64,000 nt of DNA from Brevundimonas sp. NIBR10 (GCF_027912515.1 NZ_CP115464.1:558001-622000); one strand, 5' to 3'; positions 13,097-21,611 are shown, numbered from the stretch's first letter. Translations and numbers: made by a program. The notes: generated by a model not told the origin, from the letters alone.

Positions 13097-14103
13097 TCCT
13101 GGCCGGCCTGGGCCTCAGCCTGTCCGGCTGCGCCGTATTCGGCCGAACGACCATGCCGCCGACGGTTGCGCCCCTGCCTGTCGTGGAGGCCGAGGCTGCC
13201 GTCATCGCCGAAGCGGGAGCCCTGCCGCAATCGACGGTGCAGGTCGATGCTGCGCTGGTCGCCGATGCGACCCCGGCGCCCGCCGTTCCCGTCGGCACGC
13301 CCTATGAGGCGAAGCCGACGGCCGTGGCGCCAGCGACGGGGATGACCGGCCGCCGCGCCATCGTCGCCGCCAACCTCGACGCCCGGGCCGCCTCGCGATC
13401 GGACGCCTTCGTCGGCGGGGTCCAGGTGTTCGCCTGGTCTCCGGGTCGGGTGTTCGAGGTTTGGACCGCGCCTCTGCGGGTCACCACCCTGACCCTGGGG
13501 GCCGGCGAGACCCTGGTCTCCAAGGCGGCCGGCGACACCGTCCGCTGGCAGATCGGGGAGACCACGTCCGGGGAGGGCGCAGGTCAGCGAACCCACGTCC
13601 TCCTCAAGCCGCTGCAACGAGGACTCGAGACCAACCTGGTCCTGACCACCAACCGGCGGGTCTATTTCATCGACCTGAAGAGTGGTGACGCCTCAGGCTT
13701 CAACGCGGCGGTCGCCTGGGACACCGGGGCGATGGATCCCCTGGCCATGGCGCCGATCGCCGAGGCGGCGGAAATCCGCGTGTCGGACCCGGTGGCGATG
13801 CCGGAGGGGCCTATCGACGCCCGCTACCGGATAGAGCCGCAAGGGCGCCGTGCACGGTGGACGCCGGCTTCGGTCTTCAACGACGGGCAGCGCACCTTCA
13901 TCGCCTTCGATCCCGATCTTCAGATCGACGAGGCGCCGGCCCTCTTCGTGATCGCCGCCGACGGCGAGACCCAGATGGTCAACTACCGCCAGGCCGGAGG
14001 TCTGTTCATCGTCGATCGCGTCTTCGATCGCGCCGAGCTCAGGCTCGGCGATCGTCGCCCCCAGATCGTTCGTATCCGCCGCCTCCAGGGAGCCGCCCGA
14101 TGA
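13075..14103 (+). CDS. trbG: Conjugal transfer protein TrbG/VirB9
   Basis: A 342-residue lipoprotein with lipobox LSGC (C19), an Ala/Pro-rich spacer and a C-terminal CagX/VirB9 domain (ALFVIAADGETQMVNYR). VirB9 homologues form the outer-membrane core of the type IV secretion channel with VirB10 and VirB7. Its ATG lies inside the 3' end of the preceding chimeric frame (22-nt overlap), the normal trbF-trbG arrangement, kept despite loss of trbF. It overlaps trbI by ATGA. The protein looks complete. Confidence 0.88.
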   Translation: MDPRRFLILAGLGLSLSGCAVFGRTTMPPTVAPLPVVEAEAAVIAEAGALPQSTVQVDAALVADATPAPAVPVGTPYEAKPTAVAPATGMTGRRAIVAANLDARAASRSDAFVGGVQVFAWSPGRVFEVWTAPLRVTTLTLGAGETLVSKAAGDTVRWQIGETTSGEGAGQRTHVLLKPLQRGLETNLVLTTNRRVYFIDLKSGDASGFNAAVAWDTGAMDPLAMAPIAEAAEIRVSDPVAMPEGPIDARYRIEPQGRRARWTPASVFNDGQRTFIAFDPDLQIDEAPALFVIAADGETQMVNYRQAGGLFIVDRVFDRAELRLGDRRPQIVRIRRLQGAAR

Positions 14104-15317
14104 CCTCGTTCCAGGATACCCCCCACAATCCCGACGACGTCGATTCCTCGGCAGCGTCCGGCGTCGGCCCTGAGGTCAGACCCGACATCACCAGCAAGGC
14201 CAAGGCGCCGCCGCCTGGCCTGTCGATGCGGGCGCCGCGGCCGCCGGTCACCCGGCTGCGCAAGTCGGTCGTCCAGACGATCGTGATCGGCGGCGTGATC
14301 CTCGTCTCCGGCTCCCTGGCCTGGGCCTTCGTCGTCCAGCCGGAACTGCGCGACAGCGCCCGGCTCCGCGCCGTTCAAGGCCGGGAGGACCAGGCCCGGG
14401 GCTCCGTTCGGCCCTCCGAAGCGGTCACCGACCAGCCGGCGACCTATGACCGGCTGCCCGAGCCGCGCAATGGGGCCGGGCCCGAGACGGCTGAGCCGGG
14501 TGTTCCGCCGCCGCCGCCCGCGCCGGCCCGGTATAGCGCCGGTTATGCGCCATCGCGGACGACCCGGGCGACCGGGCCCAGTCCGGGCGACCAAGCGGCG
14601 CGATCGGGCTTGTTCTTCGAGGGGTCGTCGACCGGGGCCGGTCCTGCCCCGCGTGCCCCGGCGGGTTCAGCGACGGCCGGCGCTCGTGCGGACGCTGCGG
14701 ACGTCGGCGCCACCTATAATGGACACACCCTGACGGCGCCGCTGTCGCCCTATGAGCTGAAGGCCGGCGCGATCATTCCTGCGGTCCTGTTGACCGGGGT
14801 GGACACCGCGCGCGCCGGGCCGGTCGTCGCGACGGTCTCGCAGAACGTCTATGACACCGTCAGCGGCCACCATCTCGTCCTGCCCCAGGGGACCCGGCTC
14901 ATCGGCCGTCATGAGGGCGAAAGCGCCTACGGCGACCGACGCGCCTTCCTGACCTGGGACCGGCTGATCCTGCCCAACGGCAAAAGTCTCGTCCTCACCG
15001 GCGAGCCCGGCGTAGACGCGCAGGGCGCGGTCGGGGTTCGGGGCCAGGTCGATCGGCGGCTATTCCCCTTGCTGGTCGGGACCCTGTTCGCCGGCGCGAT
15101 CACCACCCTCGGTCAGATCGCACGCGACGGCGATGGCGAGGGTTCAGGCGGCCTGCTCGGCGACGCCGGGGACGCCGCCGCCATTGAGGGCTCCCAGGTC
15201 GGGGGGCGGCTCGTGGACCGGGAGCTGGACGTCCGGCCGTCGATCCGTCTGCGCGCCGGGGCTCCAGTCCGCGTGATGATCACCCGCGACCTGATCCTGG
15301 AGCCTTACCAGCCATGA
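14100..15317 (+). CDS. trbI: Conjugal transfer protein TrbI/VirB10
   Basis: A 405-residue protein with a cytoplasmic N-terminus, one transmembrane segment (about residues 58-80), a long Pro/Ala-rich periplasmic linker and the C-terminal VirB10 domain (YELKAGAIIPAVLLTGVDTA, YDTVSGHHLVLPQGTRLIG, ending MITRDLILEPY). VirB10 spans both membranes and gates the type IV channel. The start at 14100 overlaps the trbG stop. It is complete, but without the missing trb genes it cannot form a channel alone. Confidence 0.92.
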   Translation: MTSFQDTPHNPDDVDSSAASGVGPEVRPDITSKAKAPPPGLSMRAPRPPVTRLRKSVVQTIVIGGVILVSGSLAWAFVVQPELRDSARLRAVQGREDQARGSVRPSEAVTDQPATYDRLPEPRNGAGPETAEPGVPPPPPAPARYSAGYAPSRTTRATGPSPGDQAARSGLFFEGSSTGAGPAPRAPAGSATAGARADAADVGATYNGHTLTAPLSPYELKAGAIIPAVLLTGVDTARAGPVVATVSQNVYDTVSGHHLVLPQGTRLIGRHEGESAYGDRRAFLTWDRLILPNGKSLVLTGEPGVDAQGAVGVRGQVDRRLFPLLVGTLFAGAITTLGQIARDGDGEGSGGLLGDAGDAAAIEGSQVGGRLVDRELDVRPSIRLRAGAPVRVMITRDLILEPYQP

Positions 15318-15829
15318 CCTGGACCCCTCTCGATACTGGAAACCGCTGGGCCGTGCTCGGTGTCACCGTCTTCTTCCTCACCCTGGGCTCCCTGATCGCC
15401 GACCAGACGCCAGCCCTGGCTTTGGTCAACGAGAGCCCCAGCGTCCCGCGTGGCCTCTATCTGCGACAGCTTGGCGGCGCGCCGGAGAGGGGTGCGATGG
15501 TCGCTTTGCCCCAACCTCCCATCGCCCGGCGCTACCTGGGCGCACTCGGCATGCCGGACGAGGTCCTGCTGATCAAACGGGTGGCGGCCGTCGGCGGCGA
15601 TCCGGTCTGCCGGCAGGGAGCTGCAGTTCGAATGCCTAGCCGCGTGGCCCCGGTTCTGGATCGTGATCGTCGCGGCAATGCTCTGCCCGCCTGGATGGGT
15701 TGCCGCCGTCTGGCTCCAGACGAGCTTTTCCTGCTCGGCGACACGCCCGGAAGTTTCGACAGTCGTTATTTTGGACCCGTCCGGACCCGAGACCTGGAGG
15801 GGGTGTTTCGGGAGACCCTGACATGGTGA
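15314..15829 (+). CDS. traF: S26 signal peptidase, TraF type
   Basis: A 171-residue membrane serine peptidase with one N-terminal membrane segment. The Ser nucleophile lies in NESPSVPRGLYLRQ and the Lys base in LIKRVAAVGGDPVC; DELFLLGDTPGSFDSRYFG closes the fold. TraF-type peptidases mature and cyclise pilin (TrbC) in IncP-like conjugation. No trbC remains in the window, so its substrate may be lost. It overlaps both neighbours by a few bases. Confidence 0.88.
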   Translation: MTWTPLDTGNRWAVLGVTVFFLTLGSLIADQTPALALVNESPSVPRGLYLRQLGGAPERGAMVALPQPPIARRYLGALGMPDEVLLIKRVAAVGGDPVCRQGAAVRMPSRVAPVLDRDRRGNALPAWMGCRRLAPDELFLLGDTPGSFDSRYFGPVRTRDLEGVFRETLTW

Positions 15830-16428
15830 AACCGTTTTTGGCCGCTCTGGCCCTGGCGCTTGCAGCGGGCAACGCATCCGCTCAAACGGTCGACTGGCGC
15901 AACGCCGGCGGCGATCTGTTCGGCCGTCCCGCCGCGCAGCCTGTGTCGGACGTGGTGGGCGGCGATGACCTCACGCCCCGACTCCCGACCCTTTCACAGC
16001 CGTTCATGGACGCGATCGCCGTCGCCGCCGAGCGCCACGGGATCGACCCCAAGATGCTTCATGCCCTTGTGATCGTGGAATCCGCATACCGGGTCGATGC
16101 CGTGTCTCCGGTCGGGGCCGGCGGCCTGACGCAGTTGATGCCGGGAACGGCAGCGGATCTCGCGGTCAGAGACCGGTTCGATCCGATTGAGAACCTCAAC
16201 GGCGGGGCGGACTATCTGGCCCGGCAGCTGCTCCGCTTCGGCGACGTCCGGCTTGCGTTCGCGGCGTATAACTCGGGGCCGGATCGTGTCGCCCGGCTCG
16301 GGCGCATACCGAACATAGCGGAGACACAAGCCTATGTGGCCGCAGCCGTTGACTGCTACCTCGCGCTCTCGGCCGGGAGGGGCGCCCGCAATTCACGGGA
16401 GTGCCGGGCGCCGGAGGCTGATCGATGA
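15823..16428 (+). CDS. Periplasmic lytic transglycosylase (conjugation-associated)
   Basis: A 201-residue protein with a signal peptide (cleavage near NASA-QT) and an SLT/VirB1-like domain. The catalytic Glu is in LHALVIVESAYRVDAVSP, followed by GAGGLTQLMPGTAADL, NGGADYLARQL and AAYNSGP. Such enzymes open peptidoglycan so that the type IV channel can assemble. The ATG at 15823 lies inside the end of traF. Confidence 0.9.
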   Translation: MVKPFLAALALALAAGNASAQTVDWRNAGGDLFGRPAAQPVSDVVGGDDLTPRLPTLSQPFMDAIAVAAERHGIDPKMLHALVIVESAYRVDAVSPVGAGGLTQLMPGTAADLAVRDRFDPIENLNGGADYLARQLLRFGDVRLAFAAYNSGPDRVARLGRIPNIAETQAYVAAAVDCYLALSAGRGARNSRECRAPEADR

Positions 16429-16706
16429 TCCCCGCGACAGAACCGGTGGCGGAGGTCACTGACGCCGCCGATGAGGATCTGCTGACTCGCAAGGAGGCCT
16501 CCGCCTTTCTGGTGCAGTTCGGCATCCGCATGAAGCCGGAGACCCTCGCCCGGCTATGGTCCACCGGAGGCAATGGGCCGCCCTGCCTCCACGTCCGGCA
16601 CAGGCCCTACTATCCGCGTGGCGTGCTGCGCGACTGGGCCTTGAACCAGGTCAGCGACCTTCGCGCGTCTGCCCCGCCTGCGGCCAGGGGCCGGCGTCAT
16701 GGCTGA
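16425..16706 (+). CDS. Small helix-turn-helix-like DNA-binding protein
   Basis: A 93-residue protein with the pattern LLTRKEASAFLVQFGIRMKP, then TLARLWSTGGNGPP and YYPRGVLRDWA. This matches AlpA/MerR-like winged helix-turn-helix proteins that read DNA on mobile elements. It overlaps the transglycosylase gene by 4 nt and the next small gene by 8 nt. A regulatory or excisionase-like role is inferred. Confidence 0.6.
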   Translation: MIPATEPVAEVTDAADEDLLTRKEASAFLVQFGIRMKPETLARLWSTGGNGPPCLHVRHRPYYPRGVLRDWALNQVSDLRASAPPAARGRRHG

Positions 16707-16905
16707 GGCGGGATTGGAAGGCTTCAGAACGGAGTGGGCGCCCAGCGTGGCGGACCTGCTGAGCGATCCGGCGGTCAGCTTCGCCCTGAAGGACGTTCTT
16801 CGCACCTGGGAGGTTCGAGATCCAGTGGATGCGGCGCGAGACGCCCGGTTGCTGGCCGAGGTTCTGGAGCGCCGGGCAGACGAGGCGGTGTCATGGACAG
16901 CTTGA
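16699..16905 (+). CDS. Small conserved-context hypothetical protein
   Basis: A 68-residue, mostly helical acidic protein (VADLLSDPAVSFALKDVL, ARDARLLAEVLERRAD) with no recognised domain. The overlaps at both ends (8 nt before, 13 nt after) within a tightly packed plus-strand array are the main support that it is translated. Function unknown. Confidence 0.55.
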   Translation: MAEAGLEGFRTEWAPSVADLLSDPAVSFALKDVLRTWEVRDPVDAARDARLLAEVLERRADEAVSWTA

Positions 16906-17297
16906 GCGAGCCGCCTCCGTTCGACGCGTTGGAAGACCGGATTCTGCCCTGGTCGCAGGTCAAGGTGATCTGCGGTCTGAGTCGGACGACGGTCTGGCGC
17001 ATGCAGAAGACCGGAGATTTCCCGGCCTGTGTTCAGGTCTCTCGCAACCGGGTCGGTTGGTGGCAAAGCGAAATCCTGGCTTGGCGACGAGCGCGGACGC
17101 CGCGCCGCCTGCCGGAGCCGCGCGCCATTCCGGCAAGGCCCGAGCCCGTGAAGCCATCGTTCAGGCCCGTTCTGGAAACGCCCCAGCCAGAGCCGCCGCC
17201 GGAAATCGTGACGAGCCCGGACCTGTCCGCCAAGACTCGCCGCAAACGCAAAGCAGCCGTTCCTGAAAACCAGACGGCGTTCGACTTCGGAGGCTAG
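16893..17297 (+). CDS. AlpA-family transcriptional regulator
   Basis: A 134-residue protein. Residues ~17-65 match the AlpA/DUF5710-like phage regulator HTH: ILPWSQVKVICGLSRTTVWR, FPACVQVSRNRVGWWQSEI. A Pro-rich linker and a basic stretch (KTRRKRKAAVPE) follow. AlpA-type proteins activate integrase or excision genes on genomic islands. The start at 16893 is preferred because it gives a normal N-terminus and overlaps the preceding small gene. Its 3' end overlaps the convergent DUF7662 gene by 4 nt. Confidence 0.7.
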   Translation: MDSLSEPPPFDALEDRILPWSQVKVICGLSRTTVWRMQKTGDFPACVQVSRNRVGWWQSEILAWRRARTPRRLPEPRAIPARPEPVKPSFRPVLETPQPEPPPEIVTSPDLSAKTRRKRKAAVPENQTAFDFGG

Positions 17298-17560
17298 GGG
17301 CGGCAGGCAGTTGGTTCGACCCGCTTGAAACGGACCCGGTCCGCGCCGACGATCAGGACGGCGTCGAAGCCGGCGTCGCCCCAGGCCCTGCTCTGTACGG
17401 AGGGCGTCGCCGGGTCGGTCGGGTTGGCCCACCATTGCGGCAGGCCCGCGCTCTTGGGCAGCATATAGCCGATCTTGCGCTCCATCTCGGCGAAGGATAG
17501 CTCAAGCTCGTCGGTCTTCTGCCTGCGAAGATAGTCCCGAAGCGGATCGTATTTGGCCAT
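17294..17560 (-). CDS. DUF7662-type small protein
   Basis: An 88-residue protein, MAKYDPLRDYLRRQKTDELE at the start, then SFAEMERKIG and LPQWWANPTD, ending with a VRFKRVEP strand. This is the compact alpha/beta fold annotated as DUF7662, often found in accessory DNA and of unknown function. The start at 17560 is chosen because MAKYDPL is the usual N-terminus. It is convergent with the AlpA-like gene. Confidence 0.65.
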   Translation of the reverse strand: MAKYDPLRDYLRRQKTDELELSFAEMERKIGYMLPKSAGLPQWWANPTDPATPSVQSRAWGDAGFDAVLIVGADRVRFKRVEPTACRP

Positions 17561-17641
17561 GCGGACTCTCATAACGGATGTCGGCTTTTCCGTGAGCCCT
17601 GTCGCGGAAGCCTTTAGCCATCCGACCGGCATTTCTGTCTC

Positions 17642-17946
17642 TCGCCGTTAGGACAGCCAGGGCGCCACCTGAGCGCCGACCAAGGGGCGTTTGTCGAGAA
17701 CGTAGAGATCGACGACATCAGCGAAACGGGCGTCGGCGCCGAAGGTCTCGCGCACGATGGGCCCTTGCCCGCCTCGACCACCTCCGACTCCCGCACCAGA
17801 CGCCAATATTCAGAGAACCGATAATACCTGCCCTTGGTCAGGGCGCCTTCAGCCCGGTCCACATCTTTGATCTCCTGCCCGCGTCCGCGAAGCAGGGCGA
17901 TCTGGTCAGGGACAGCCACAGGCTGTTTGGCATAGGGTGTCGGCAT
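17642..17946 (-). pseudogene. Frameshifted and truncated Abi_2 (AbiD/AbiF) gene
   Basis: The first frame gives MPTPYAKQPVAVPDQIALLR and YYRFSEYWRLVRE, the N-terminus of an Abi_2 abortive-infection protein. Near 17,760 the homology moves to another frame, which reads IVRETFGADARFADVVDLYV, then LDKRPLVGA, and stops almost at once. About 100 residues of a usual ~300 remain. This is a dead phage-defence gene. Confidence 0.65.
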
Positions 17947-18252
17947 CAGCGCACCCCAGAAACACGAAACCCGGCCCGTACGTCCTGAGACGCAGAGGAG
18001 ACCGGGCGTGCTGAGAGATAATCTAGTCGGGGTTCGTCATTTGTCACCCAAAAATGAAAGTCGGGCTTGCGGGCAACAGACCGGAGAGCCGTTCCCGCGG
18101 CCAGATCGGCGCGGTATTTTCGACTTTGGAGGTGAGTGGTGGCAGGCGGCGGTTCATAGCCTAAGCCGCTGCCGGATGCGCGCCGTCAGCGCCCCGAGCG
18201 GGCCTCTGCGATCCGCGGCGGGCCGATCAACGATCCGACCGACGCCGACCGG
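17947..18252. other. Gap without recognised gene
   Basis: I see no convincing gene, RNA or repeat in these ~306 bases. Short open frames exist on the plus strand but match nothing I recognise. The stretch lies between two gene remnants and probably is scar DNA. Confidence 0.5.
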
Positions 18253-18633
18253 CTAGGGCCGGGGCCGTATCACTTGGTCTCGCGAACAGATGACGAGCCG
18301 TTTGGACCCGCGCGTCATCGCGACATACAGATGTTTGGCGTCCATGAGCTCCGGGTTGAGCACCACGCAGATTTCCGCCTCCAGGCCCTTGAGAAGAAGG
18401 GTGCTCCCCACGGTGCGTTTCGCGAGCGGTCGCCCGATCAGGCGTGACTGTTCCCGCACGATCGTCGCCGCGTCCGCCGGCAGGACGTCCGGCGACGCCA
18501 TGCAGGCCTTCAGCATATTGTGCGCTCCACGGAGAATGGCGGGCCGGTGGGCGCGGACGCCGGGTTGCTCCGAGATCGCCCCGATCACCGCCGCCGCCTC
18601 GCGATAGCTTGGCGCGTCGATGAAGCCCGCGAG
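18253..18633 (-). pseudogene. C-terminal stump of UvrD-like helicase
   Basis: The minus strand keeps the last ~125 residues of a superfamily 1 helicase: RPAILRGAHNMLKACM, GSTLLLKGLEAEICVVLNPE and AKHLYVAMTRGSKRLVICS. These are the late motifs (V and VI) of UvrD/Rep-like proteins encoded on plasmids. Walker A and the earlier motifs are absent. The frame stays open to 18,741, but the part above ~18,633 does not look like helicase. Confidence 0.7.
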
Positions 18634-18876
18634 ATGGTCGCCTCGCTCACACGATCGCTGAAAGCGTCGGGCGTATTGGCTCGAACCGACCATGAAAGGC
18701 TTGAAGCGCGCCTGGACGCCGCCTTCCCGGATACCGGTCATAGGGATCGCGTAGCCTTCGAGGGCGAGCGCTATGAACGATGGTGGTGCCCGGCGACCCG
18801 GTCGCTCTCCGGCCAGCCGATGACTTGGGACAAGGGCTGGACATTCGTTGAACCCACCGGCTCTGGCGCGTCTTGA
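18634..18876 (+). CDS. Possible small protein or gene fragment, unknown
   Basis: An 80-codon plus-strand frame (MVASLTRSLKASGVLARTDH, later ERYERWWCPATRSLSG and MTWDKGWTFVEP). The composition looks protein-like, but I recognise no family. It begins where the helicase homology on the other strand ends, so it may be the 3' end of a gene broken by a rearrangement. Confidence 0.3.
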   Translation: MVASLTRSLKASGVLARTDHERLEARLDAAFPDTGHRDRVAFEGERYERWWCPATRSLSGQPMTWDKGWTFVEPTGSGAS

Positions 18877-18919
18877 AGTCAGAGGAGGTTGGACTGCGAT
18901 GAACCGCGTATGCCGATGA

Positions 18920-19684
18920 TTGTTCTGGAGGGCGACCCCTCAGGATGCGCGCGAGGAAGCCTATGCTTGCCTCGACGCCTTGGACGCGGCGCCGCGAAGC
19001 GAGCGATCCGCACTGGCTTTGGAGGCCATCCGCGCCGACCCGACCTTGATCGACGGCTATCTGGCTGCGGCGGACGTGTCGCCACCTGGGACTGTTGAGG
19101 CGGCGACGGCCTGGCTCGCCGCGCGGGAGCTCGCACGCCGGGAAGCGGGCGTTCGCCTGGACGCGGACCTCGGCATCCTCTGGAGCAATCTGCATGCTCG
19201 ACCCTATCTGCGGGCCTGCGCCGGCTACGCCGCATGCTGTTTTGACCGGCGAGAGTATGACGCGGCGATCGCTCAGTGCCGCCGATTGTTGATCCTGGAC
19301 GTTTCCGATCCTCTGGAGACGGCACCCCTGCTCGGCGCGAGCCTGCTTCTTGCCGGTGATCTGCCGGGGTTCGAGGCGCTCCGGGAGCATTGTGCGGACG
19401 ATGATCGGCCGCAGTGGCTTTATGTCGACGCCTTCCATGCGGCGACCAGCAAGCTGCCGGCACGTGTCCGAAATTTGCGTATCGACCGGGCCATCAAAAG
19501 CAATCGCTATGTGCCGGGATGCTTCATCTCGGCACCGTCGGACGCAGATGGCATAGAATACTACGCGCCCGGAAGTGGGGAGGAAGCCCTCGTCATCGGG
19601 GCATCCCGGCCTGGTCGCCTGTGGCGTCTGCAACCGGGGGCGATGGGCGTCCTCGTCCGGCGGGTCAACGCACGACGCGATTGA
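18920..19684 (+). CDS. TPR-like helical repeat protein, unknown role
   Basis: About 254 residues of helical repeats: SERSALALEAIRADPTLIDG, then ILWSNLHARPYLRACAGYAA, EYDAAIAQCRRLLILD and LLGASLLLAGDLPGF. The RPYLRA...A....AI..YR.LL pattern is that of TPR/ST7-like proteins on plasmids. No ATG gives this frame at the 5' end; a TTG at 18920 is the only nearby start, so the N-terminus may be lost. The C-terminal ~80 residues are unfamiliar. Confidence 0.5.
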   Translation: MFWRATPQDAREEAYACLDALDAAPRSERSALALEAIRADPTLIDGYLAAADVSPPGTVEAATAWLAARELARREAGVRLDADLGILWSNLHARPYLRACAGYAACCFDRREYDAAIAQCRRLLILDVSDPLETAPLLGASLLLAGDLPGFEALREHCADDDRPQWLYVDAFHAATSKLPARVRNLRIDRAIKSNRYVPGCFISAPSDADGIEYYAPGSGEEALVIGASRPGRLWRLQPGAMGVLVRRVNARRD

Positions 19685-19784
19685 CTTGCGGTCGGGTGCG
19701 ACGGCGTGCCCATCGAGCGCGACCCGTTGCTCGGTCGCCCGACCCTCCGGTCAAGATGCAGCGGGCGACGCGGCCTAGGGATTG

Positions 19785-20711
19785 TCAGCTAGGAGGTGAC
19801 AGCCAGGTTCCTCGAAGCCGTTCGACCATGTCCGCTCGCCGGGCGGGCTCCAGACGGTCGAGGTTCTGCTGCTTCCAGCGCACGGCGGGGAGGTGGGCGG
19901 CGTCGGGCAGGCCGATCAGGTCCCAGTCGGGCGCGCCGGTCTTGAACCCGATCAGGAAGGTGCGGTGCGCCTCGGGCATGTCATCCACAACGGCGGTGAT
20001 CAGAGCCGTGCGTGCGGCGATAAGATCCTCGAGGTCCACCGGGTCTTCGGTCATCCCGTCGAACCCGCGTTCAAACTCCTGGGCCACGTCCTTGGGATGG
20101 GCGCGGAGCACCTCGGCCATGGGCCGGTGGTGGCTGGCCAGATAGATCACGAAGGCCTGTCTGAGCTCCGGGGTGATCCCCTCATTGGCCAGAAGATCGC
20201 GGACATCGAACAGGTCTCGGGGATGCTGGCGGTCCAGCGCCGCCATGATCTTGCCGGCGTAGAGATCCGCGTGGGAGACCATCCGGGCTTCGGCATAGCC
20301 GAAGCGCTCTTCCACCGCCGCCGAAACCGGTCGGATCTCAGGCTCGAACACCACACCGCGCAGGACGGGCGTCACCTCGACCTTGATCACCGCCCCGTCG
20401 GCCCGAACAAGCAGCTTGTCGATCACAGGCTGGGCTCCGCCCTTGCCGCGGACGACGACAGATCCCGGCAGGGCTTGTTCGACCTCGTCGGCGATCCGCC
20501 TCAGGGCCGCATCGATCGCGGCGAGAGACGCATTACGATCCTCGACGGGGAGATAGGTCAGGTCGATGTCCACCGACAGACGCGGCAGATCGCGAACGAA
20601 CAGATTGATCGCGGTGCCGCCCTTCAGGGCGAAGCAGGGTTCCTGGAACACGAGCGGAAGGGTGCGGACGAGAAGGCGGACTTGGCGGGCGTAGACGTCA
20701 CTGACCGGCAT
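19785..20711 (-). CDS. abiEii: AbiEii nucleotidyltransferase toxin
   Basis: A 308-residue nucleotidyltransferase of the AbiEii/AbiGii family. The motif KGGTAINLFVRDLPRLSVDI is present with G31-G32, D48 and D50 as the GG...DxD metal site. VIKVEVTPVL and DLYAGKIMAALDRQHPRDLF follow. In type IV toxin-antitoxin systems such enzymes stop growth, in studied cases by modifying tRNA, and give phage defence or element stability. The gene overlaps the antitoxin gene by 14 nt (start 20711). All key residues are present, so it looks active. Confidence 0.87.
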   Translation of the reverse strand: MPVSDVYARQVRLLVRTLPLVFQEPCFALKGGTAINLFVRDLPRLSVDIDLTYLPVEDRNASLAAIDAALRRIADEVEQALPGSVVVRGKGGAQPVIDKLLVRADGAVIKVEVTPVLRGVVFEPEIRPVSAAVEERFGYAEARMVSHADLYAGKIMAALDRQHPRDLFDVRDLLANEGITPELRQAFVIYLASHHRPMAEVLRAHPKDVAQEFERGFDGMTEDPVDLEDLIAARTALITAVVDDMPEAHRTFLIGFKTGAPDWDLIGLPDAAHLPAVRWKQQNLDRLEPARRADMVERLRGTWLSPPS

Positions 20712-21528
20712 CGAGCGACCTCGGCACGGTGATCCTGTAGGTCGGGTCGAGGCGGCCGCTCCTGACGAGCACACGGTTGCCGCTGCCCAGATCGATCGTG
20801 CTGCGGTCGAGGGCTTTGAGCCAGGCGTGACCGTGCCGGTCGGCGAAATAGAAGAAGAGGCGTTTGACCTTCACGCTCACGCAATCCTCAAGCAGACGCT
20901 GGAGCCGTCGCGGGCTGAGGGTGGCCAGGGCGCCCATCAACTGGTCCGCCTGGTCGAAGCTCTCATGATCCGGCAGTTCGTCCAGAAGCTCGAGGATGGC
21001 GCGCTCGGGCGTCGACTGGCGCAAGGGCCATTGCCAGTGGCCCAGCGGTGTGTCGACCACCGCGGTGCGGGCCCAGTCCGCCAGGAGGCCGGTTTCGCCG
21101 GAGTCGTCTCGGAGCCGGGCGACCTCGAAGTATCGGGCGTTCCGGAAGAGCCTTTGGGACGGGTGATATTTGAACTCTACGTCCAACGGCAGGTCGGCGA
21201 GCCAGGTCGGCGGGGTCTCGTCGCCATAGAGATGAACTTCCTTGCGGGCGGCAGGAAGGTAGTGGGCATAGCCCTGCAACTCGAGCGCGGTGCGGCCTCC
21301 GATCACAATGGAATAGTCGAGGAGGGCCTGGAGCGAGAGGACGGCTGTCGGCCAGTCGAGGGTTCCGCGTGGACGGCGATAGACCCGCCGCGCCGTCCGT
21401 TCCAGGCGTCCCGACGCGACGTATTTGGCACGGAGAGAATTGGGATAGCCGTTCTCGTTCATCCAGCCGGAATCGACCAGAAGGCCTTCCGGCAGAATGC
21501 GCTCGAGTTTGTTTAGCTTTCCTAGCAT
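20698..21528 (-). CDS. abiEi: AbiEi antitoxin / autorepressor
   Basis: A 276-residue protein with an N-terminal winged-helix region (NSLRAKYVASGRLERTARRV) and a C-terminal AbiEi antitoxin domain (YSIVIGGRTALELQGYAHYL, TPERAILELLDELPD). AbiEi neutralises the toxin without stable contact and represses its own promoter by binding inverted repeats. Two matching palindromes flank its promoter here. No Shine-Dalgarno precedes the ATG at 21528; a predicted -10 inside the first palindrome would start the RNA at about the ATG, so it may be leaderless. Confidence 0.85.
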   Translation of the reverse strand: MLGKLNKLERILPEGLLVDSGWMNENGYPNSLRAKYVASGRLERTARRVYRRPRGTLDWPTAVLSLQALLDYSIVIGGRTALELQGYAHYLPAARKEVHLYGDETPPTWLADLPLDVEFKYHPSQRLFRNARYFEVARLRDDSGETGLLADWARTAVVDTPLGHWQWPLRQSTPERAILELLDELPDHESFDQADQLMGALATLSPRRLQRLLEDCVSVKVKRLFFYFADRHGHAWLKALDRSTIDLGSGNRVLVRSGRLDPTYRITVPRSLDAGQ

Positions 21529-21530
21529 TT

Positions 21531-21547
21531 GGACACTATTAGTGTCC
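21531..21547. promoter_or_regulatory. abiE operator palindrome 1
   Basis: Perfect inverted repeat GGACACT-att-AGTGTCC, 2 nt before the abiEi start codon. It shares GACACT-N3-AGTGTC with palindrome 2 and covers the predicted -10 element. AbiEi binding would block transcription. Direct in sequence; function inferred. Confidence 0.7.
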
Positions 21548-21565
21548 TAATATGAATATTGTCAA
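21536..21565 (-). promoter_or_regulatory. Predicted abiE promoter
   Basis: On the minus strand TTGACA (21565-21560), an 18-bp spacer and TAATAG (21541-21536). The -35 is consensus. The predicted start point is at or next to the abiEi ATG. This region is notably AT-rich compared with the rest of the window. Confidence 0.5.
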
Positions 21566-21592
21566 ACTTACAGGTTTGGGAAAAAGCATATC

Positions 21593-21611
21593 AAGACACT
21601 CACAGTGTCTT
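21593..21611. promoter_or_regulatory. abiE operator palindrome 2
   Basis: Perfect inverted repeat AAGACACT-cac-AGTGTCTT. Its centre is 63 bp (about six helical turns) from that of palindrome 1, suiting cooperative binding on one DNA face. It touches the integrase stop codon by one base. Confidence 0.68.

Noticed and set aside
15622..15640. GTTCGAAT, a tRNA T-loop-like motif
   Set aside because: No tRNA arms around it; it lies in the traF coding frame.
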